DNA of 46,251 bases from Clostridia bacterium. GTDB taxonomy: Bacteria; Bacillota; Clostridia; Oscillospirales; Acutalibacteraceae. Under the pieces are notes generated by a model. That model was not told the DNA's origin, made no database searches, and was given only the letters and a program-made list of their open reading frames with translations. The stretch is from NCBI GenBank assembly GCA_017452785.1, contig JAFTLT010000001.1, positions 1 through 46,251 on the forward strand. Direction: 5' to 3'. The position numbers and the translations under genes are program-made. Of this stretch, positions 16,318-23,861 are shown in pieces; within the stretch, counting starts at the first letter, position 1, and each line of letters starts with the position of its first letter.

Positions 16318-16493
16318 AGTGACGTATGAGTATGAAAGCAAAACATCCGCCTATTACCATTACGGTCAAGACGGATGAAATTGTTTTTCTTTTTTAATGA
16401 ATTGCCTTCGGCATGAATTGGCTCACGCCATGAATTGCATAAATGCATGAATTGACCTAACGGTCATTAAAATGATGCGTTAGCATCATTTTA
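16318..16493 (+). repeat. CATCCGCC / ATGAATTG hairpin-chain repeat, copy C
   Basis: This is the most complete forward copy. The head is CATCCGCC...GACGGATG. Four mini-palindromes separated by ATGAATTG follow: GCC-ttc-GGC, GGC-tcac-GCC, GCAT-aa-ATGC and GACC-taac-GGTC. A longer hairpin AAATGATGC-gtta-GCATCATTT closes it. Its last stem overlaps the stop codon of the next minus-strand gene. Confidence 0.8.
16470..16493 (-). terminator. Terminator overlapping the phosphoesterase stop codon
   Basis: A 10-bp arm pair AAAATGATGC/GCATCATTTT with a 4-base loop; on the minus strand it runs into TTTTAAT. The TGA stop at 16486 sits inside the stem, so the dispersed repeat supplies both the gene end and its terminator. 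Confidence 0.65.
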
Positions 16494-17457
16494 AACTAAA
16501 TGCCTTTTCAAATCCACCCAAAGGCTGAGAAGCCTCAAAGTTTCTCGCAGTAAAAATAACTTTCCCATCATAAACCTCCATATAAACACCAATACCGGTA
16601 CCCTTAAAAGTACCCTTTGCATTAGGCTGACCGTAAGCAGGCAAGTTAAGAGAATAAACACCATTTTCTGCACTGAGATTCTCAAGAGATGCAGAATATA
16701 TACCCGTATGCAGATGTCCGTTTATATAAAAGACGTTTTTATACTTTACAAGAATAGCTCTCACAGCCTCTGACTGCTCACCAATATCACCGTCACCTGC
16801 ACGCCACACATCAGGCAACCCGTGAGTGTTTTTAAGCGGAAAATGACAAATCACAAAAGCAGGCTTGCCGTCCTTTGTGGCTCTTGCAAGCTCACTGTCA
16901 AGAAAACTGAGCTGCTCAGACGATATATTTGCCTTATCGCTTGGCGCATCAGAGCCGAGCGCAATAAATGTGTAGCCCTTCACATCATAAGAATAGTAAG
17001 GCTTGTCAATATCCTTCCCCGTATACTCAGAAGCCTTTTCAGCAATCTGCTTTGCTCCTGTCTCATAGGTTGTCCACACATCATGGTTACCCATTACAGG
17101 CAGCACCGTGGCAGAGAGTCCTGAATTTTCCACGGTATCCCACGCAAGATTAAAAGAAGTGCTGTCACCTCCGTCGGTTATATCACCTGTCAGAGCAAAC
17201 ACATCAAATCTTTCATCAGATGCCTTGATATCCTTAAGAGCAAGCTCAAGCTGCTGCACACTTACAGTGTCATTTTTTATGTGTGTGTCTGACAGAAACA
17301 CTGCTGACAGCTTTATATCGTCACTGTTTTTAAAGGTTATGGTGTTACCGGAGGGTACTACATTGCCGGCAACAAGACCCAGAGCAACAAAAATCGACAT
17401 AAATACACTGCCTATTTTTCTGAAAACCGAACTCAGCAAAGAAATAATGTAATTCAT
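16486..17457 (-). CDS. Secreted or membrane-anchored calcineurin-like metallophosphoesterase
   Basis: This 323-residue metallophosphoesterase has the complete metal-binding set: SDTH (D57, H59), GDITDGGD (D92), GNHD (N124, H125), ICHFP and GHLHTG. The first about 35 residues are a hydrophobic segment with a preceding lysine/arginine, acting as a signal peptide or membrane anchor, so it probably acts outside the membrane. Family members cleave phosphomono- or diesters; the substrate is unknown. The ATG at 17457 is chosen because the in-frame ATG 18 bases earlier contains the GGAGA ribosome site. It is monocistronic. Confidence 0.88.
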   Translation of the reverse strand: MNYIISLLSSVFRKIGSVFMSIFVALGLVAGNVVPSGNTITFKNSDDIKLSAVFLSDTHIKNDTVSVQQLELALKDIKASDERFDVFALTGDITDGGDSTSFNLAWDTVENSGLSATVLPVMGNHDVWTTYETGAKQIAEKASEYTGKDIDKPYYSYDVKGYTFIALGSDAPSDKANISSEQLSFLDSELARATKDGKPAFVICHFPLKNTHGLPDVWRAGDGDIGEQSEAVRAILVKYKNVFYINGHLHTGIYSASLENLSAENGVYSLNLPAYGQPNAKGTFKGTGIGVYMEVYDGKVIFTARNFEASQPLGGFEKAFSLK

Positions 17458-17559
17458 ATTTTTTCTCCGTTTCACATTTTTTCTAATAAATATGATAATC
17501 CAAAAAACTTACAATGTCAACAATAAAAGCATCCTTTCTTCCGATATTATTTTTTAATA

Positions 17560-17588
17560 TTGCCTTAGTTAATCTTTTATGTTATAAT
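17560..17588 (+). promoter_or_regulatory. Promoter of the ABC-F gene
   Basis: TTGCCT, 17-base spacer, TATAAT. The leader is about 35 bases, too short for the attenuators found ahead of many resistance ABC-F genes. Confidence 0.65.
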
Positions 17589-17630
17589 TAAAAAGTTAAT
17601 GCCAAAAATTATAAAACAGGAAGTGATGAA

Positions 17631-19232
17631 ATGATAAGCACAAACAATGTAACTCTCCAATATGGCGGCAGAGAGCTTTTCAAAAGTGTATCCATCAATT
17701 TCACCAAAGGCAATTGCTACGGTCTTATCGGTGCAAACGGTGCAGGCAAAAGCACCTTCCTTAAGATTCTCTCAGGTGAAATCGAGCCAAATAAGGGTTA
17801 CGTAACAATCACCCCCGGTGAGAGACTTTCCGTTCTTAAGCAGGATCACTTTGCTTATGACGAATACGATGTAATAAGAACTGTCCTTATGGGCAACGAA
17901 AAGCTCATTGAAATAATGGACGAAAAAGAAAAGCTCTATTCCAAAGAGGAATTCACCGAGGAAGACGGCATCAGAATAAGCGAGCTCGAAGAGGAATTTG
18001 CCGAAATGGACGGCTGGAGCGCAGAAAGCGATGCCGAAATTCTCCTCAATGCCCTTGGCATCCACAATGAATTCCACTATATGCTTATGAAAGAGCTTAC
18101 AGGTGAGCAGAAGGTCAAGGTGCTTCTTGCTCAGGCGCTTTTTGGCAACCCGGATATTCTTCTTCTTGACGAGCCCACCAACCACCTTGATGTTGCAGCA
18201 ATCAACTGGCTTGAGGAATTTCTTATGAATTTCGAGAATACTGTTATTGTAGTAAGCCATGACAGACACTTCCTCAATAAGGTCTGCACCCACATTGCAG
18301 ACTGCGACTTCGGCAAAATCACAATGTATGTGGGCAACTATGACTTCTGGTACGAATACACACAGATGGCACAGCGCCAGATGCGTGAGCAAAACAAAAA
18401 GACCGAAGCAAAAATGAAAGAGCTGCAGGAATTCATTGCCCGATTCAGTGCCAACGCTTCAAAATCAAAGCAGGCAACAAGCCGCAAAAAGCTTCTCGAC
18501 AACCTTGTCCTTGAGGATATGCCGGTTTCCTCAAGACGCTTCCCCTTTGTTGAGTTCAAACCTGACAGAGAGATCGGCAACGATATGCTCATGGTGGAGG
18601 GTCTTTCCAAAACAATCGGTGACAGAAAGGTTCTCGACAATGTCTCCTTTACAATCAGACCTAACGAAAAGGTTGCTTTTGTCGGTACCGATGCAGTTGC
18701 GAAAACTACCTTCTTTAAAATCATCACAGGTGAAATGGAGCCCGACGAAGGCACCTTCAAATGGGGCGTTACAACCTCACAGGCATATTTTCCAAGTGAC
18801 AACTCCGCATTCTTTGATGACGTTGAAGACAGCCTCATTGACTGGGTCAGAAGATATTCCGACCTACAGTTTGAAAGCGATGTCAGAGGCTGGCTTGGCA
18901 GACTTATGTTCTCAGGCGAAGAAGCAACAAAAAAAGCCAAGGTTCTCTCCGGTGGCGAAAGAGTACGCTGCATGCTCTGCAAAATGATGCTCAGCGGTGC
19001 CAATGTGCTCATTCTCGATGAACCTACAAACCACCTTGACCTTGAGTCAATCACTGCACTCAATAACGCACTCATCAAATTCAAGGGTGCTCTGCTTTTC
19101 ACCTCACATGACCATCAGTTTGTGCAGTCAATTGCCGACAGAATTATCGAATTCCGTGCAGACGGTGTATATGACAGAAAGGAAACCTACGACGAATTCC
19201 TTGAAAACAACGAATTGCTTATAACAAAATAA
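17631..19232 (+). CDS. ykpA: ABC-F ATPase, YkpA/YbiT-like
   Basis: This 533-residue cytosolic protein has two ATPase domains and no membrane segments. Domain 1 has GANGAGKST (34-42) and DILLLDEPTNHLD; its signature is LTGEQ, not LSGGQ, as in this family. An interdomain linker rich in Gln/Lys (about 240-300) would reach into the ribosomal E site. Domain 2 has GTDAVAKTT, LSGGERVRC and LILDEPTNHLD. From memory, the Ala before Lys in the second P-loop and the weak first signature both match Bacillus YkpA, so they are family traits, not damage. Family members bind ribosomes; the exact role of this branch is poorly known. The short leader argues against inducible drug resistance. The phosphoesterase 15 bases downstream is probably in the same operon. 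Confidence 0.9.
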   Translation: MISTNNVTLQYGGRELFKSVSINFTKGNCYGLIGANGAGKSTFLKILSGEIEPNKGYVTITPGERLSVLKQDHFAYDEYDVIRTVLMGNEKLIEIMDEKEKLYSKEEFTEEDGIRISELEEEFAEMDGWSAESDAEILLNALGIHNEFHYMLMKELTGEQKVKVLLAQALFGNPDILLLDEPTNHLDVAAINWLEEFLMNFENTVIVVSHDRHFLNKVCTHIADCDFGKITMYVGNYDFWYEYTQMAQRQMREQNKKTEAKMKELQEFIARFSANASKSKQATSRKKLLDNLVLEDMPVSSRRFPFVEFKPDREIGNDMLMVEGLSKTIGDRKVLDNVSFTIRPNEKVAFVGTDAVAKTTFFKIITGEMEPDEGTFKWGVTTSQAYFPSDNSAFFDDVEDSLIDWVRRYSDLQFESDVRGWLGRLMFSGEEATKKAKVLSGGERVRCMLCKMMLSGANVLILDEPTNHLDLESITALNNALIKFKGALLFTSHDHQFVQSIADRIIEFRADGVYDRKETYDEFLENNELLITK

Positions 19233-19247
19233 CAAAGGAGATAAACT

Positions 19248-19946
19248 ATGATATATGTAATCGGCGACATCCACGGCATGAAAGACAAATACGATGAAAT
19301 ACTCGATAAGCTTTCACCCAAAGATACCGATGCCGTCTTTGTGCTGGGTGACGTAATCGACATAGGCGACGACTCAATTGAAATACTCAGAGATATGATG
19401 TACCGTGCCAACATTTATCCCGTACTCGGTGAGCATGAGTATATGGCAAAAAAGCTGCTTCCCCTTATAGCTGACTGCAAAAGCACAGACGAAGCCGCAG
19501 AAAAGCTCACAGGTGAAAACAAAGACCTGCTCGATAAATGGCTCACAATGAAAAGTGAAAAAACAATTAGCGATTTCCTTTCACTCTCAGATGAAGACAA
19601 AGAGAGCATCATAGACTATCTCTCTGAGTTTCAGCCTTATGAAGAGGTTGAGGCAGGCGGCAAAACCTTTGTTCTTGCCCACTCAGGCATAAATGGTTTT
19701 GAAAGCGATAAGGAGCTCGACGAATACTCAGAAGAAGACTTTGTCTTTGCAACTACCGACTATTCAAAGCCTTATTTCAAAAATAAATACCTTATCACAG
19801 GTCATATGCCTACTGTTGCAATCAACCCCAAGCTTATGGGCAAGGTTTATTCCAAAAACGGCCACATTGCTTTGGACTGCGGTGCAGCCTACGGCGGCAG
19901 ACTTGCAGGCATTTGTCTTGATAAGCTTAAGCTTTACTATGCGTAA
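19248..19946 (+). CDS. PrpE/ApaH-like metallophosphoesterase with altered metal motif
   Basis: This 232-residue calcineurin-fold phosphoesterase contains GDIHG (residues 6-10), LGDVID (33-38), LAHSG and ITGHMPT, the order seen in bacterial Ser/Thr-phosphatase-like and diadenosine tetraphosphatase-like enzymes. The usual GNHE/GNHD motif is GEHE (61-64), replacing the metal- and phosphate-binding Asn by Glu. A charged helical insert lies at about 65-125. It is cytosolic, with no signal peptide. It is co-transcribed with the ABC-F gene (15-base gap with an AAAGGAG site) and ends at a strong terminator. The substrate is unknown, and the Asn change may alter or weaken activity. Confidence 0.85.
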   Translation: MIYVIGDIHGMKDKYDEILDKLSPKDTDAVFVLGDVIDIGDDSIEILRDMMYRANIYPVLGEHEYMAKKLLPLIADCKSTDEAAEKLTGENKDLLDKWLTMKSEKTISDFLSLSDEDKESIIDYLSEFQPYEEVEAGGKTFVLAHSGINGFESDKELDEYSEEDFVFATTDYSKPYFKNKYLITGHMPTVAINPKLMGKVYSKNGHIALDCGAAYGGRLAGICLDKLKLYYA

Positions 19947-19950
19947 AGCT

Positions 19951-20033
19951 AAATTAGCAATTAGTAATTAGCAATTAGCAATTGCGGTCGCGGCTTTACC
20001 GCTGACTAACATTAAGCCATTTCCCGCAAAGAT
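19951..20033 (+). repeat. Left arm of an about 80-bp inverted repeat with AATTNNN array
   Basis: Four 7-bp units (AATTAGC, AATTAGT, AATTAGC, AATTAGC) are followed by AATTGCGGTCGCGG and a TTTACCGCTGA tail. Bases 19951-20010 match the reverse complement of 21104-21163 at 57 of 60 positions, and similarity runs on through TTCCCGCA. Confidence 0.85.
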
Positions 20034-20074
20034 AAAACTCAGAAACTTTAAGTTTCATCAATCTTAATTAAAAG

Positions 20075-20107
20075 GCAGGTCACTACTTATCATTCGTAGT
20101 GACCTGC
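20075..20107 (+). terminator. Terminator of the ABC-F/phosphoesterase operon
   Basis: A perfect 12-bp stem GCAGGTCACTAC/GTAGTGACCTGC with a 9-base loop is followed by TGTATTTT. It lies beyond the inverted-repeat arm. The remainder of the 19947-20253 gap holds that arm and a GGGG-ATGTC repeat. Confidence 0.75.
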
Positions 20108-20170
20108 TGTATTTTCAGTTACATTCTTGTCGTCCTATAAAGATGAGTTTTAAGGGTAAGCGTTCTTGTC

Positions 20171-20226
20171 GCCCCTGAAAGGGGAGATGTCAGGAAACCC
20201 TTGCGGTTTTCTGACAGAGGGGTTCT
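20171..20226. repeat. GGGG-ATGTC family repeat, copy 2
   Basis: CCCCT-gaa-AGGGG, then ATGTC, then a nested hairpin GTCAG.AAACC...GGTTT.CTGAC, then GAGGGGTTCT. The flanks match copy 1 at the window start; the inner hairpin is different. Confidence 0.7.
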
Positions 20227-20253
20227 GAAAAGCAACGGAATAAGCTAATCCTT

Positions 20254-20466
20254 TTACCTTTTTTCCTTACTCAGACCTAATATATAATCCGCTGAAACAT
20301 CATAAAACTTGCAGAGCTTCTTTATATAAACCATAGGCATTTCACTTTTTCCTGTTTCATACCTTGAATAGCTTTGCTGACTTATTCCCAATATCTCAGC
20401 AATCTTGCTTTGAGTATAATCATTATCTTCTCTCAAATCTCTTATTGTTTCATATGAATTTTTCAT
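20254..20466 (-). CDS. Small XRE-family HTH regulator
   Basis: This 70-residue protein is almost entirely one Cro/C1-type helix-turn-helix: LREDNDYTQSKIAEILGISQ, then QSYSRYETGK, and an amphipathic end (YIKKLCKFYDVSADYILGL). It probably binds DNA as a dimer and represses nearby genes. The ATG at 20466 lies eight bases after GAGG; a GTG nine bases earlier is less likely. It lies with the four-helix-bundle gene between two inverted-repeat arms. No partner toxin is evident. Confidence 0.88.
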   Translation of the reverse strand: MKNSYETIRDLREDNDYTQSKIAEILGISQQSYSRYETGKSEMPMVYIKKLCKFYDVSADYILGLSKEKR

Positions 20467-20654
20467 TTCCGCCACCTCAAAAATATAATAACATATATTT
20501 TCATATGAACTTCAGAATACATCAAAACCGATGTAACATTTTTACACAATTTATAAGTAAATGCTTAAAATAGCCGAACTTTACAATATAATATCCTCAC
20601 CGGCTCAGGTTAGACACCACACAAAAACTTCTCATGCTGCGAGCAACAAAAAGA

Positions 20655-20686
20655 CACCGCATTAACCCATTACCGTTAATGCGGTG
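20655..20686. terminator. Bidirectional terminator after the four-helix-bundle gene
   Basis: A perfect 12-bp stem CACCGCATTAAC/GTTAATGCGGTG with an 8-base loop has T-runs on both strands (CCTTTTT on plus, CTTTTTG on minus). It lies nine bases past the stop codon at 20696. Confidence 0.85.
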
Positions 20687-20695
20687 CCTTTTTAT

Positions 20696-21049
20696 TCAGT
20701 TAATTTTTGCTGTTTTAGTGATAGCACTGAGGATTCTGACTAATTCTTTACAGTCTGAAGCTATAGAATCATATTCATTTTGATTTATATATTCAGTTTC
20801 TTTTAAAAGTTCTAACCAATATAATGTTTCAGAACATTCTTTATAAGCAATATGCATTTTTGCAGAGAATTCATTCCTGCTTACTGAACAAATTGCCTCA
20901 GCAATATTTGCACCTATACTCGTCCCACTCCTGAGCAGTTGTTTTGATAATATAAACTCTTTCTTACCGTCAGTCAGATATTTATAAAGATTAACTATCC
21001 TGATAGCAAAAGCTTTACTCTTATCGAAAACTATATTATCACTTTTCAT
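20696..21049 (-). CDS. Four-helix-bundle protein (S23/IVP family)
   Basis: This 117-residue all-helical protein belongs to the family first seen in 23S rRNA intervening sequences. Visible markers are SKAFAIRIVNLYKYL, LLRSGTSIGANIAEA and MHIAYKECSETLYWLELL. Homologues form pentameric barrels that bind nucleic acid; one relative is the accessory protein of diversity-generating retroelements, but no reverse transcriptase is here. Function as a stand-alone gene is unknown. It lies next to the small HTH gene inside an inverted repeat, and its codons are more AT-rich than its neighbours, consistent with acquisition as a cassette (inference). Confidence 0.85.
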   Translation of the reverse strand: MKSDNIVFDKSKAFAIRIVNLYKYLTDGKKEFILSKQLLRSGTSIGANIAEAICSVSRNEFSAKMHIAYKECSETLYWLELLKETEYINQNEYDSIASDCKELVRILSAITKTAKIN

Positions 21050-21080
21050 AAAATCTACTCACTTCCCTATGGACAATATC

Positions 21081-21163
21081 CTTCTCTGCGGGAAAAACTT
21101 ACTGTTAATCAGCGGTAAACCCGCGACCACAATTGCTAATTGCTAATTACTAATTGCTAATTT
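21081..21163 (-). repeat. Right arm of the about 80-bp inverted repeat
   Basis: Reverse complement of 19951-20033: TTTCCCGC, CAGCGGTAAA, CGCGACC, then the AATTNNN array read backwards. It lies just downstream of serS and closes a segment of about 1.05 kb. Confidence 0.85.
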
Positions 21164-21187
21164 GTAATAAAATAAATGCCAAAGCAT

Positions 21188-22456
21188 TTATTTTATTACA
21201 TCAACTCCCATATAAGGAACAAGTGCCTCAGGAACAGTCACGCTTCCATCAGCATTCTGATAATTCTCAAGAATTGCTGCAGTTGTTCTGCCGATAGCAA
21301 CACCTGAGCCGTTGAGAGTATGCACAAGCTGTGCCTTTTCCTTAGGACCGTTCTTATAACGGATTGATGCACGTCTTGCCTGGAAGTCCTCAAAGTTTGA
21401 GCAGGAGCTGATTTCAACATATCTGCCGTAAGAGGGCATCCATACTTCTATATCATATGTCTTTGCACTTGAGAAGCCGATGTCACCGCTTGACAGAGCA
21501 ACCACTCTGTAAGGAAGACCGAGAAGCTGAAGCACTCTCTCAGCATCATTGGTCAGCTTTTCGAGCTCTGCATAGCTTTCTTCAGGCTTTGTGAACTTAA
21601 CAAGCTCAACCTTGTTGAACTGATGCTGTCTGATAAGACCTCTTGTGTCACGGCCTGCTGAACCCGCCTCAGCTCTGAAGCAAGCTGAATATGCACAGAA
21701 GCTCATGGGCAGCTTATCGCCGTCAATAATGTCATCACGATACATATTTGTTACAGGTACCTCTGCCGTGGGAATAAGGAAGTAGTCATTTGTCAGCTTG
21801 AATGCATCCTCTTCAAACTTGGGCAGCTGACCTGTACCTGTCATTGATGCACGGTTAACCATAAAGGGAGGGAATACCTCTGTGTAGCCGTTTTCTGTGT
21901 GTGTGTTAAGGAAGAAGTTGATGATAGCTCTTTCGAGTCTTGCACCAAGACCTCTGTAGAAGTGGAAGCGTGCACCTGTTACCTTTGCTGCAGTTTCAGG
22001 GTCAAGAATACCAAGGTCTGCACCTATATCCCAGTGAGCCTTTGCTTCAAAGTCGAAGCTTCTGGGCTCACCCCAACGGCGGATTTCAACATTTTCACTG
22101 TCATCCTTGCCTATGGGTGTTGCATCGCTGGGCACGTTGGGGAATTCATACATCATTGTCTTCTGCTTTGCAGCAAGCTCGCCCTTCTGAGCATCAAGCA
22201 CCTTTACTTCCTCTTTGATAGCGTTCATTCTTGTCATGATTTCGCTGATGTCGCCGCCCTCTTTCTTAATCTGAGGGATTTTCTTGCTTGCAGCATTCTG
22301 CTCAGCCTTAAGAGCATCAGCCTTCTGTGTCAGCTCTCTTACCTGCTTGTCAATTGCAAGAATTTCGTCAACAAGGGCATCCATGTCCTTGTTTCTTGTT
22401 TTCATAGCTGCCTTAACCTTATCAGGGTTTTCTCTTATAAGTTTAATATCTAACAT
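21188..22456 (-). CDS. serS: Seryl-tRNA synthetase
   Basis: This 422-residue class II synthetase attaches serine to tRNA-Ser and tRNA-Sec-type acceptors. The N-terminal coiled-coil arm (about 30-100) contacts the tRNA long variable arm. Motif 2 is in [22 protein letters not shown], motif 3 is [18 protein letters not shown], and [13 protein letters not shown] is the serine-binding loop. AAGGAG lies nine bases before the ATG. It follows parB by 32 bases on the same strand, so it may be transcribed with it. No T-box is seen in the short gap. Confidence 0.97.
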   Translation of the reverse strand: MLDIKLIRENPDKVKAAMKTRNKDMDALVDEILAIDKQVRELTQKADALKAEQNAASKKIPQIKKEGGDISEIMTRMNAIKEEVKVLDAQKGELAAKQKTMMYEFPNVPSDATPIGKDDSENVEIRRWGEPRSFDFEAKAHWDIGADLGILDPETAAKVTGARFHFYRGLGARLERAIINFFLNTHTENGYTEVFPPFMVNRASMTGTGQLPKFEEDAFKLTNDYFLIPTAEVPVTNMYRDDIIDGDKLPMSFCAYSACFRAEAGSAGRDTRGLIRQHQFNKVELVKFTKPEESYAELEKLTNDAERVLQLLGLPYRVVALSSGDIGFSSAKTYDIEVWMPSYGRYVEISSCSNFEDFQARRASIRYKNGPKEKAQLVHTLNGSGVAIGRTTAAILENYQNADGSVTVPEALVPYMGVDVIK

Positions 22457-22488
22457 TTTTTGTTGCTCCTTTTTTATATTTTAGAAAT

Positions 22489-23346
22489 TTAGTTGTTTCC
22501 TAAAGCTAATAATATGCTTTCAAGATCTTCTTTGCTGAAAAATTCAAGCTCAAGTGTACCTTTATTACCTCTTGAAACATTGATTTTTGCCTTTCTGCCC
22601 ATCGTTTCACGAATTGAAAGCTCACATTCATCATAGAAGGGATCACGCTTTTTCTTTTGCTTGACTCTTTCCTCGGCGGGCTTTGTGAGAGTCTTTACTA
22701 TTCTCTCTGTCTCGCGTACTGAAAGCTCTTTTGCAATTATCTCTTCAACCAACTTTTTAAGCAGTGTCTCATCGGTTATAGGCAAAATTGTTCTTGCATG
22801 ACCTGCCGAAAGCTTGCCTGTTTTCACCATTTCAAGAATATCCTGAGGCAAAATGAGAAGTCTCATGGCATTTGCCACTGCAGGGCGTGATTTACCCACC
22901 CTTTCTGCTGCCTGCTCCTGAGTCAGTCCGTAGGTATCCATAAGCATTTTGAAGCCTTCTGCTTCTTCTATGGGGTTCAGGTCCTCACGCTGCAGGTTTT
23001 CTATAATCGCAAGCTCCATAGCCTCTTGGTCGGTCATTTCCCTCACAACTACAGGCACTTCGCTCAGACCTGCTATTCGGGACGCACGCCAACGTCTTTC
23101 GCCTGCAATAAGCTGATAGCCGCCGTCTGTCAAGGGACGAACTAATAAAGGCTGAATAACGCCATGCTTTGCAATACTGTCTGCCAGCTCCTGCAAAGCT
23201 GCTTCATCAAAATACTTTCTGGGCTGTTCTCTGTTAGGCTCAATATCGTTTATATTGACCAGCTTGTCGCCCTTTTCCTCAGTGGAATTGTCTATAAAAA
23301 GTGCATCAAGACCTTTTCCGAGGCCTGCCTTCTTTTTTGGTGCCAT
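22489..23346 (-). CDS. parB: Chromosome partitioning protein ParB (Spo0J)
   Basis: This 285-residue CTP-dependent DNA clamp loads at parS and recruits SMC. The N-terminal KKKAGLGKGLDALF is the typical ParA-contact start. The CTP-binding box is GERRWRASRIAGL, and ENLQREDLNPIEEA and the HTH LTQEQAAERVGKSRPAVANA follow; the C-terminal dimerisation domain ends LLALGNN. The ATG at 23346 follows the AGGAGG site, which lies inside an earlier in-frame ATG frame. Unusually it is about 500 bases from parA and has its own promoter, with an 18-bp palindrome. Of the two ParB-like proteins here, this is the better Spo0J match. Confidence 0.94.
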   Translation of the reverse strand: MAPKKKAGLGKGLDALFIDNSTEEKGDKLVNINDIEPNREQPRKYFDEAALQELADSIAKHGVIQPLLVRPLTDGGYQLIAGERRWRASRIAGLSEVPVVVREMTDQEAMELAIIENLQREDLNPIEEAEGFKMLMDTYGLTQEQAAERVGKSRPAVANAMRLLILPQDILEMVKTGKLSAGHARTILPITDETLLKKLVEEIIAKELSVRETERIVKTLTKPAEERVKQKKKRDPFYDECELSIRETMGRKAKINVSRGNKGTLELEFFSKEDLESILLALGNN

Positions 23347-23407
23347 TTTTTTCCTCCTTATCATACAAAAAAAACTGATTTTCTGTATATCATAATTTGC
23401 GCAGTAA

Positions 23408-23433
23408 ATTATATCATATTTGCATGCAAATAT
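23408..23433 (-). promoter_or_regulatory. parB promoter with 18-bp perfect palindrome
   Basis: A minus-strand TATAAT at 23408-23413 has only a weak -35 (GATATA) 17 bases away. In the spacer lies ATATTTGCATGCAAATAT (23416-23433), a perfect 18-bp palindrome. This placement suits a repressor or activator site. Confidence 0.5.
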
Positions 23434-23446
23434 ATCTTTTCTTTTC

Positions 23447-23500
23447 GTCCTCGCCGGACAGGTATTACTTTTTTGGTAAAAAACATAATCAAAAAACTTA
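23447..23500 (+). repeat. GTCC-GGAC / TTACTTTT short repeat
   Basis: GTCC-tcgcc-GGAC, AGGTATTACTTTT and a decayed second stem. It is the first of three repeats filling the parB-parA gap (23347-23861), which has no gene. Confidence 0.7.
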
Positions 23501-23582
23501 TTTATTATGCGACTATAATTTCATGCTTTGATGAAACTTGCCTGCAATTAAATGACAATGACCGGTGCTACCACCACATTTG

Positions 23583-23620
23583 CCCTCAAGGGGAGAGGTC
23601 TCGCAGTAATAGAGGGGTTC
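23583..23620. repeat. GGGG family repeat, short copy 3
   Basis: CCCT-ca-AGGGG, GAGGTCTCGCAGTAATAGAGGGGTTC. It is followed at about 23660-23735 by a GC-rich inverted pair around GCGGCTCCAC and GTGGAGCCGC. Confidence 0.55.
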
Positions 23621-23658
23621 ACTGGCGATTTCCGTAAGTGAGATAAACCGGGCAGTTG

Positions 23659-23730
23659 CGGCTCCACTGTCGCTGACACGACAAGCGGCTGGCGCCGCCA
23701 CGAAACCCTGCGGCTTTCGGTGGAGCCGCC
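23659..23730. repeat. GC-rich long-range inverted repeat in the parB-parA gap
   Basis: GCGGCTCCAC near 23659 pairs with GTGGAGCCGC near 23721, enclosing a smaller AAACCCTGCGGCTTTC hairpin and a CGCC-rich core. Its composition is much more GC-rich than its surroundings, suggesting an inserted repeat unit. Confidence 0.5.
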
Positions 23731-23790
23731 TACCGCTGACTTTCCGTCTGATAAGCCATAAAGACTATCACTATAGTCTTCCGTTCTTTT

Positions 23791-23847
23791 TGTCCTTGCC
23801 GGACAGGCGTTACTTTTCCCCACGAAAAGCTAACCAAAAGAACTTTT
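23791..23847 (+). repeat. GTCC-GGAC / TTACTTTTC short repeat
   Basis: GTCC-ttgcc-GGAC, AGGCGTTACTTTTC, GAAAAGCTAACCAAAAGAACTTTT. It lies directly before the parA stop codon. Confidence 0.75.
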
Positions 23848-23861
23848 ATGATCTTTTCATT

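Noticed and set aside
16318-16493. CRISPR array
   Set aside because: Repeats are only 8 bases, the spacers are themselves palindromic, and no cas genes are present.
18690-18720. Damaged second P-loop (AKTT for GKTT) in the ABC-F protein
   Set aside because: As I recall it, the same Ala-Lys and the weak first signature are found in Bacillus YkpA, so this is a family trait.
20254-21049. Toxin-antitoxin pair or diversity-generating retroelement
   Set aside because: The HTH and four-helix-bundle genes are about 230 bases apart with a terminator near the second; there is no toxin fold, reverse transcriptase or variable repeat.
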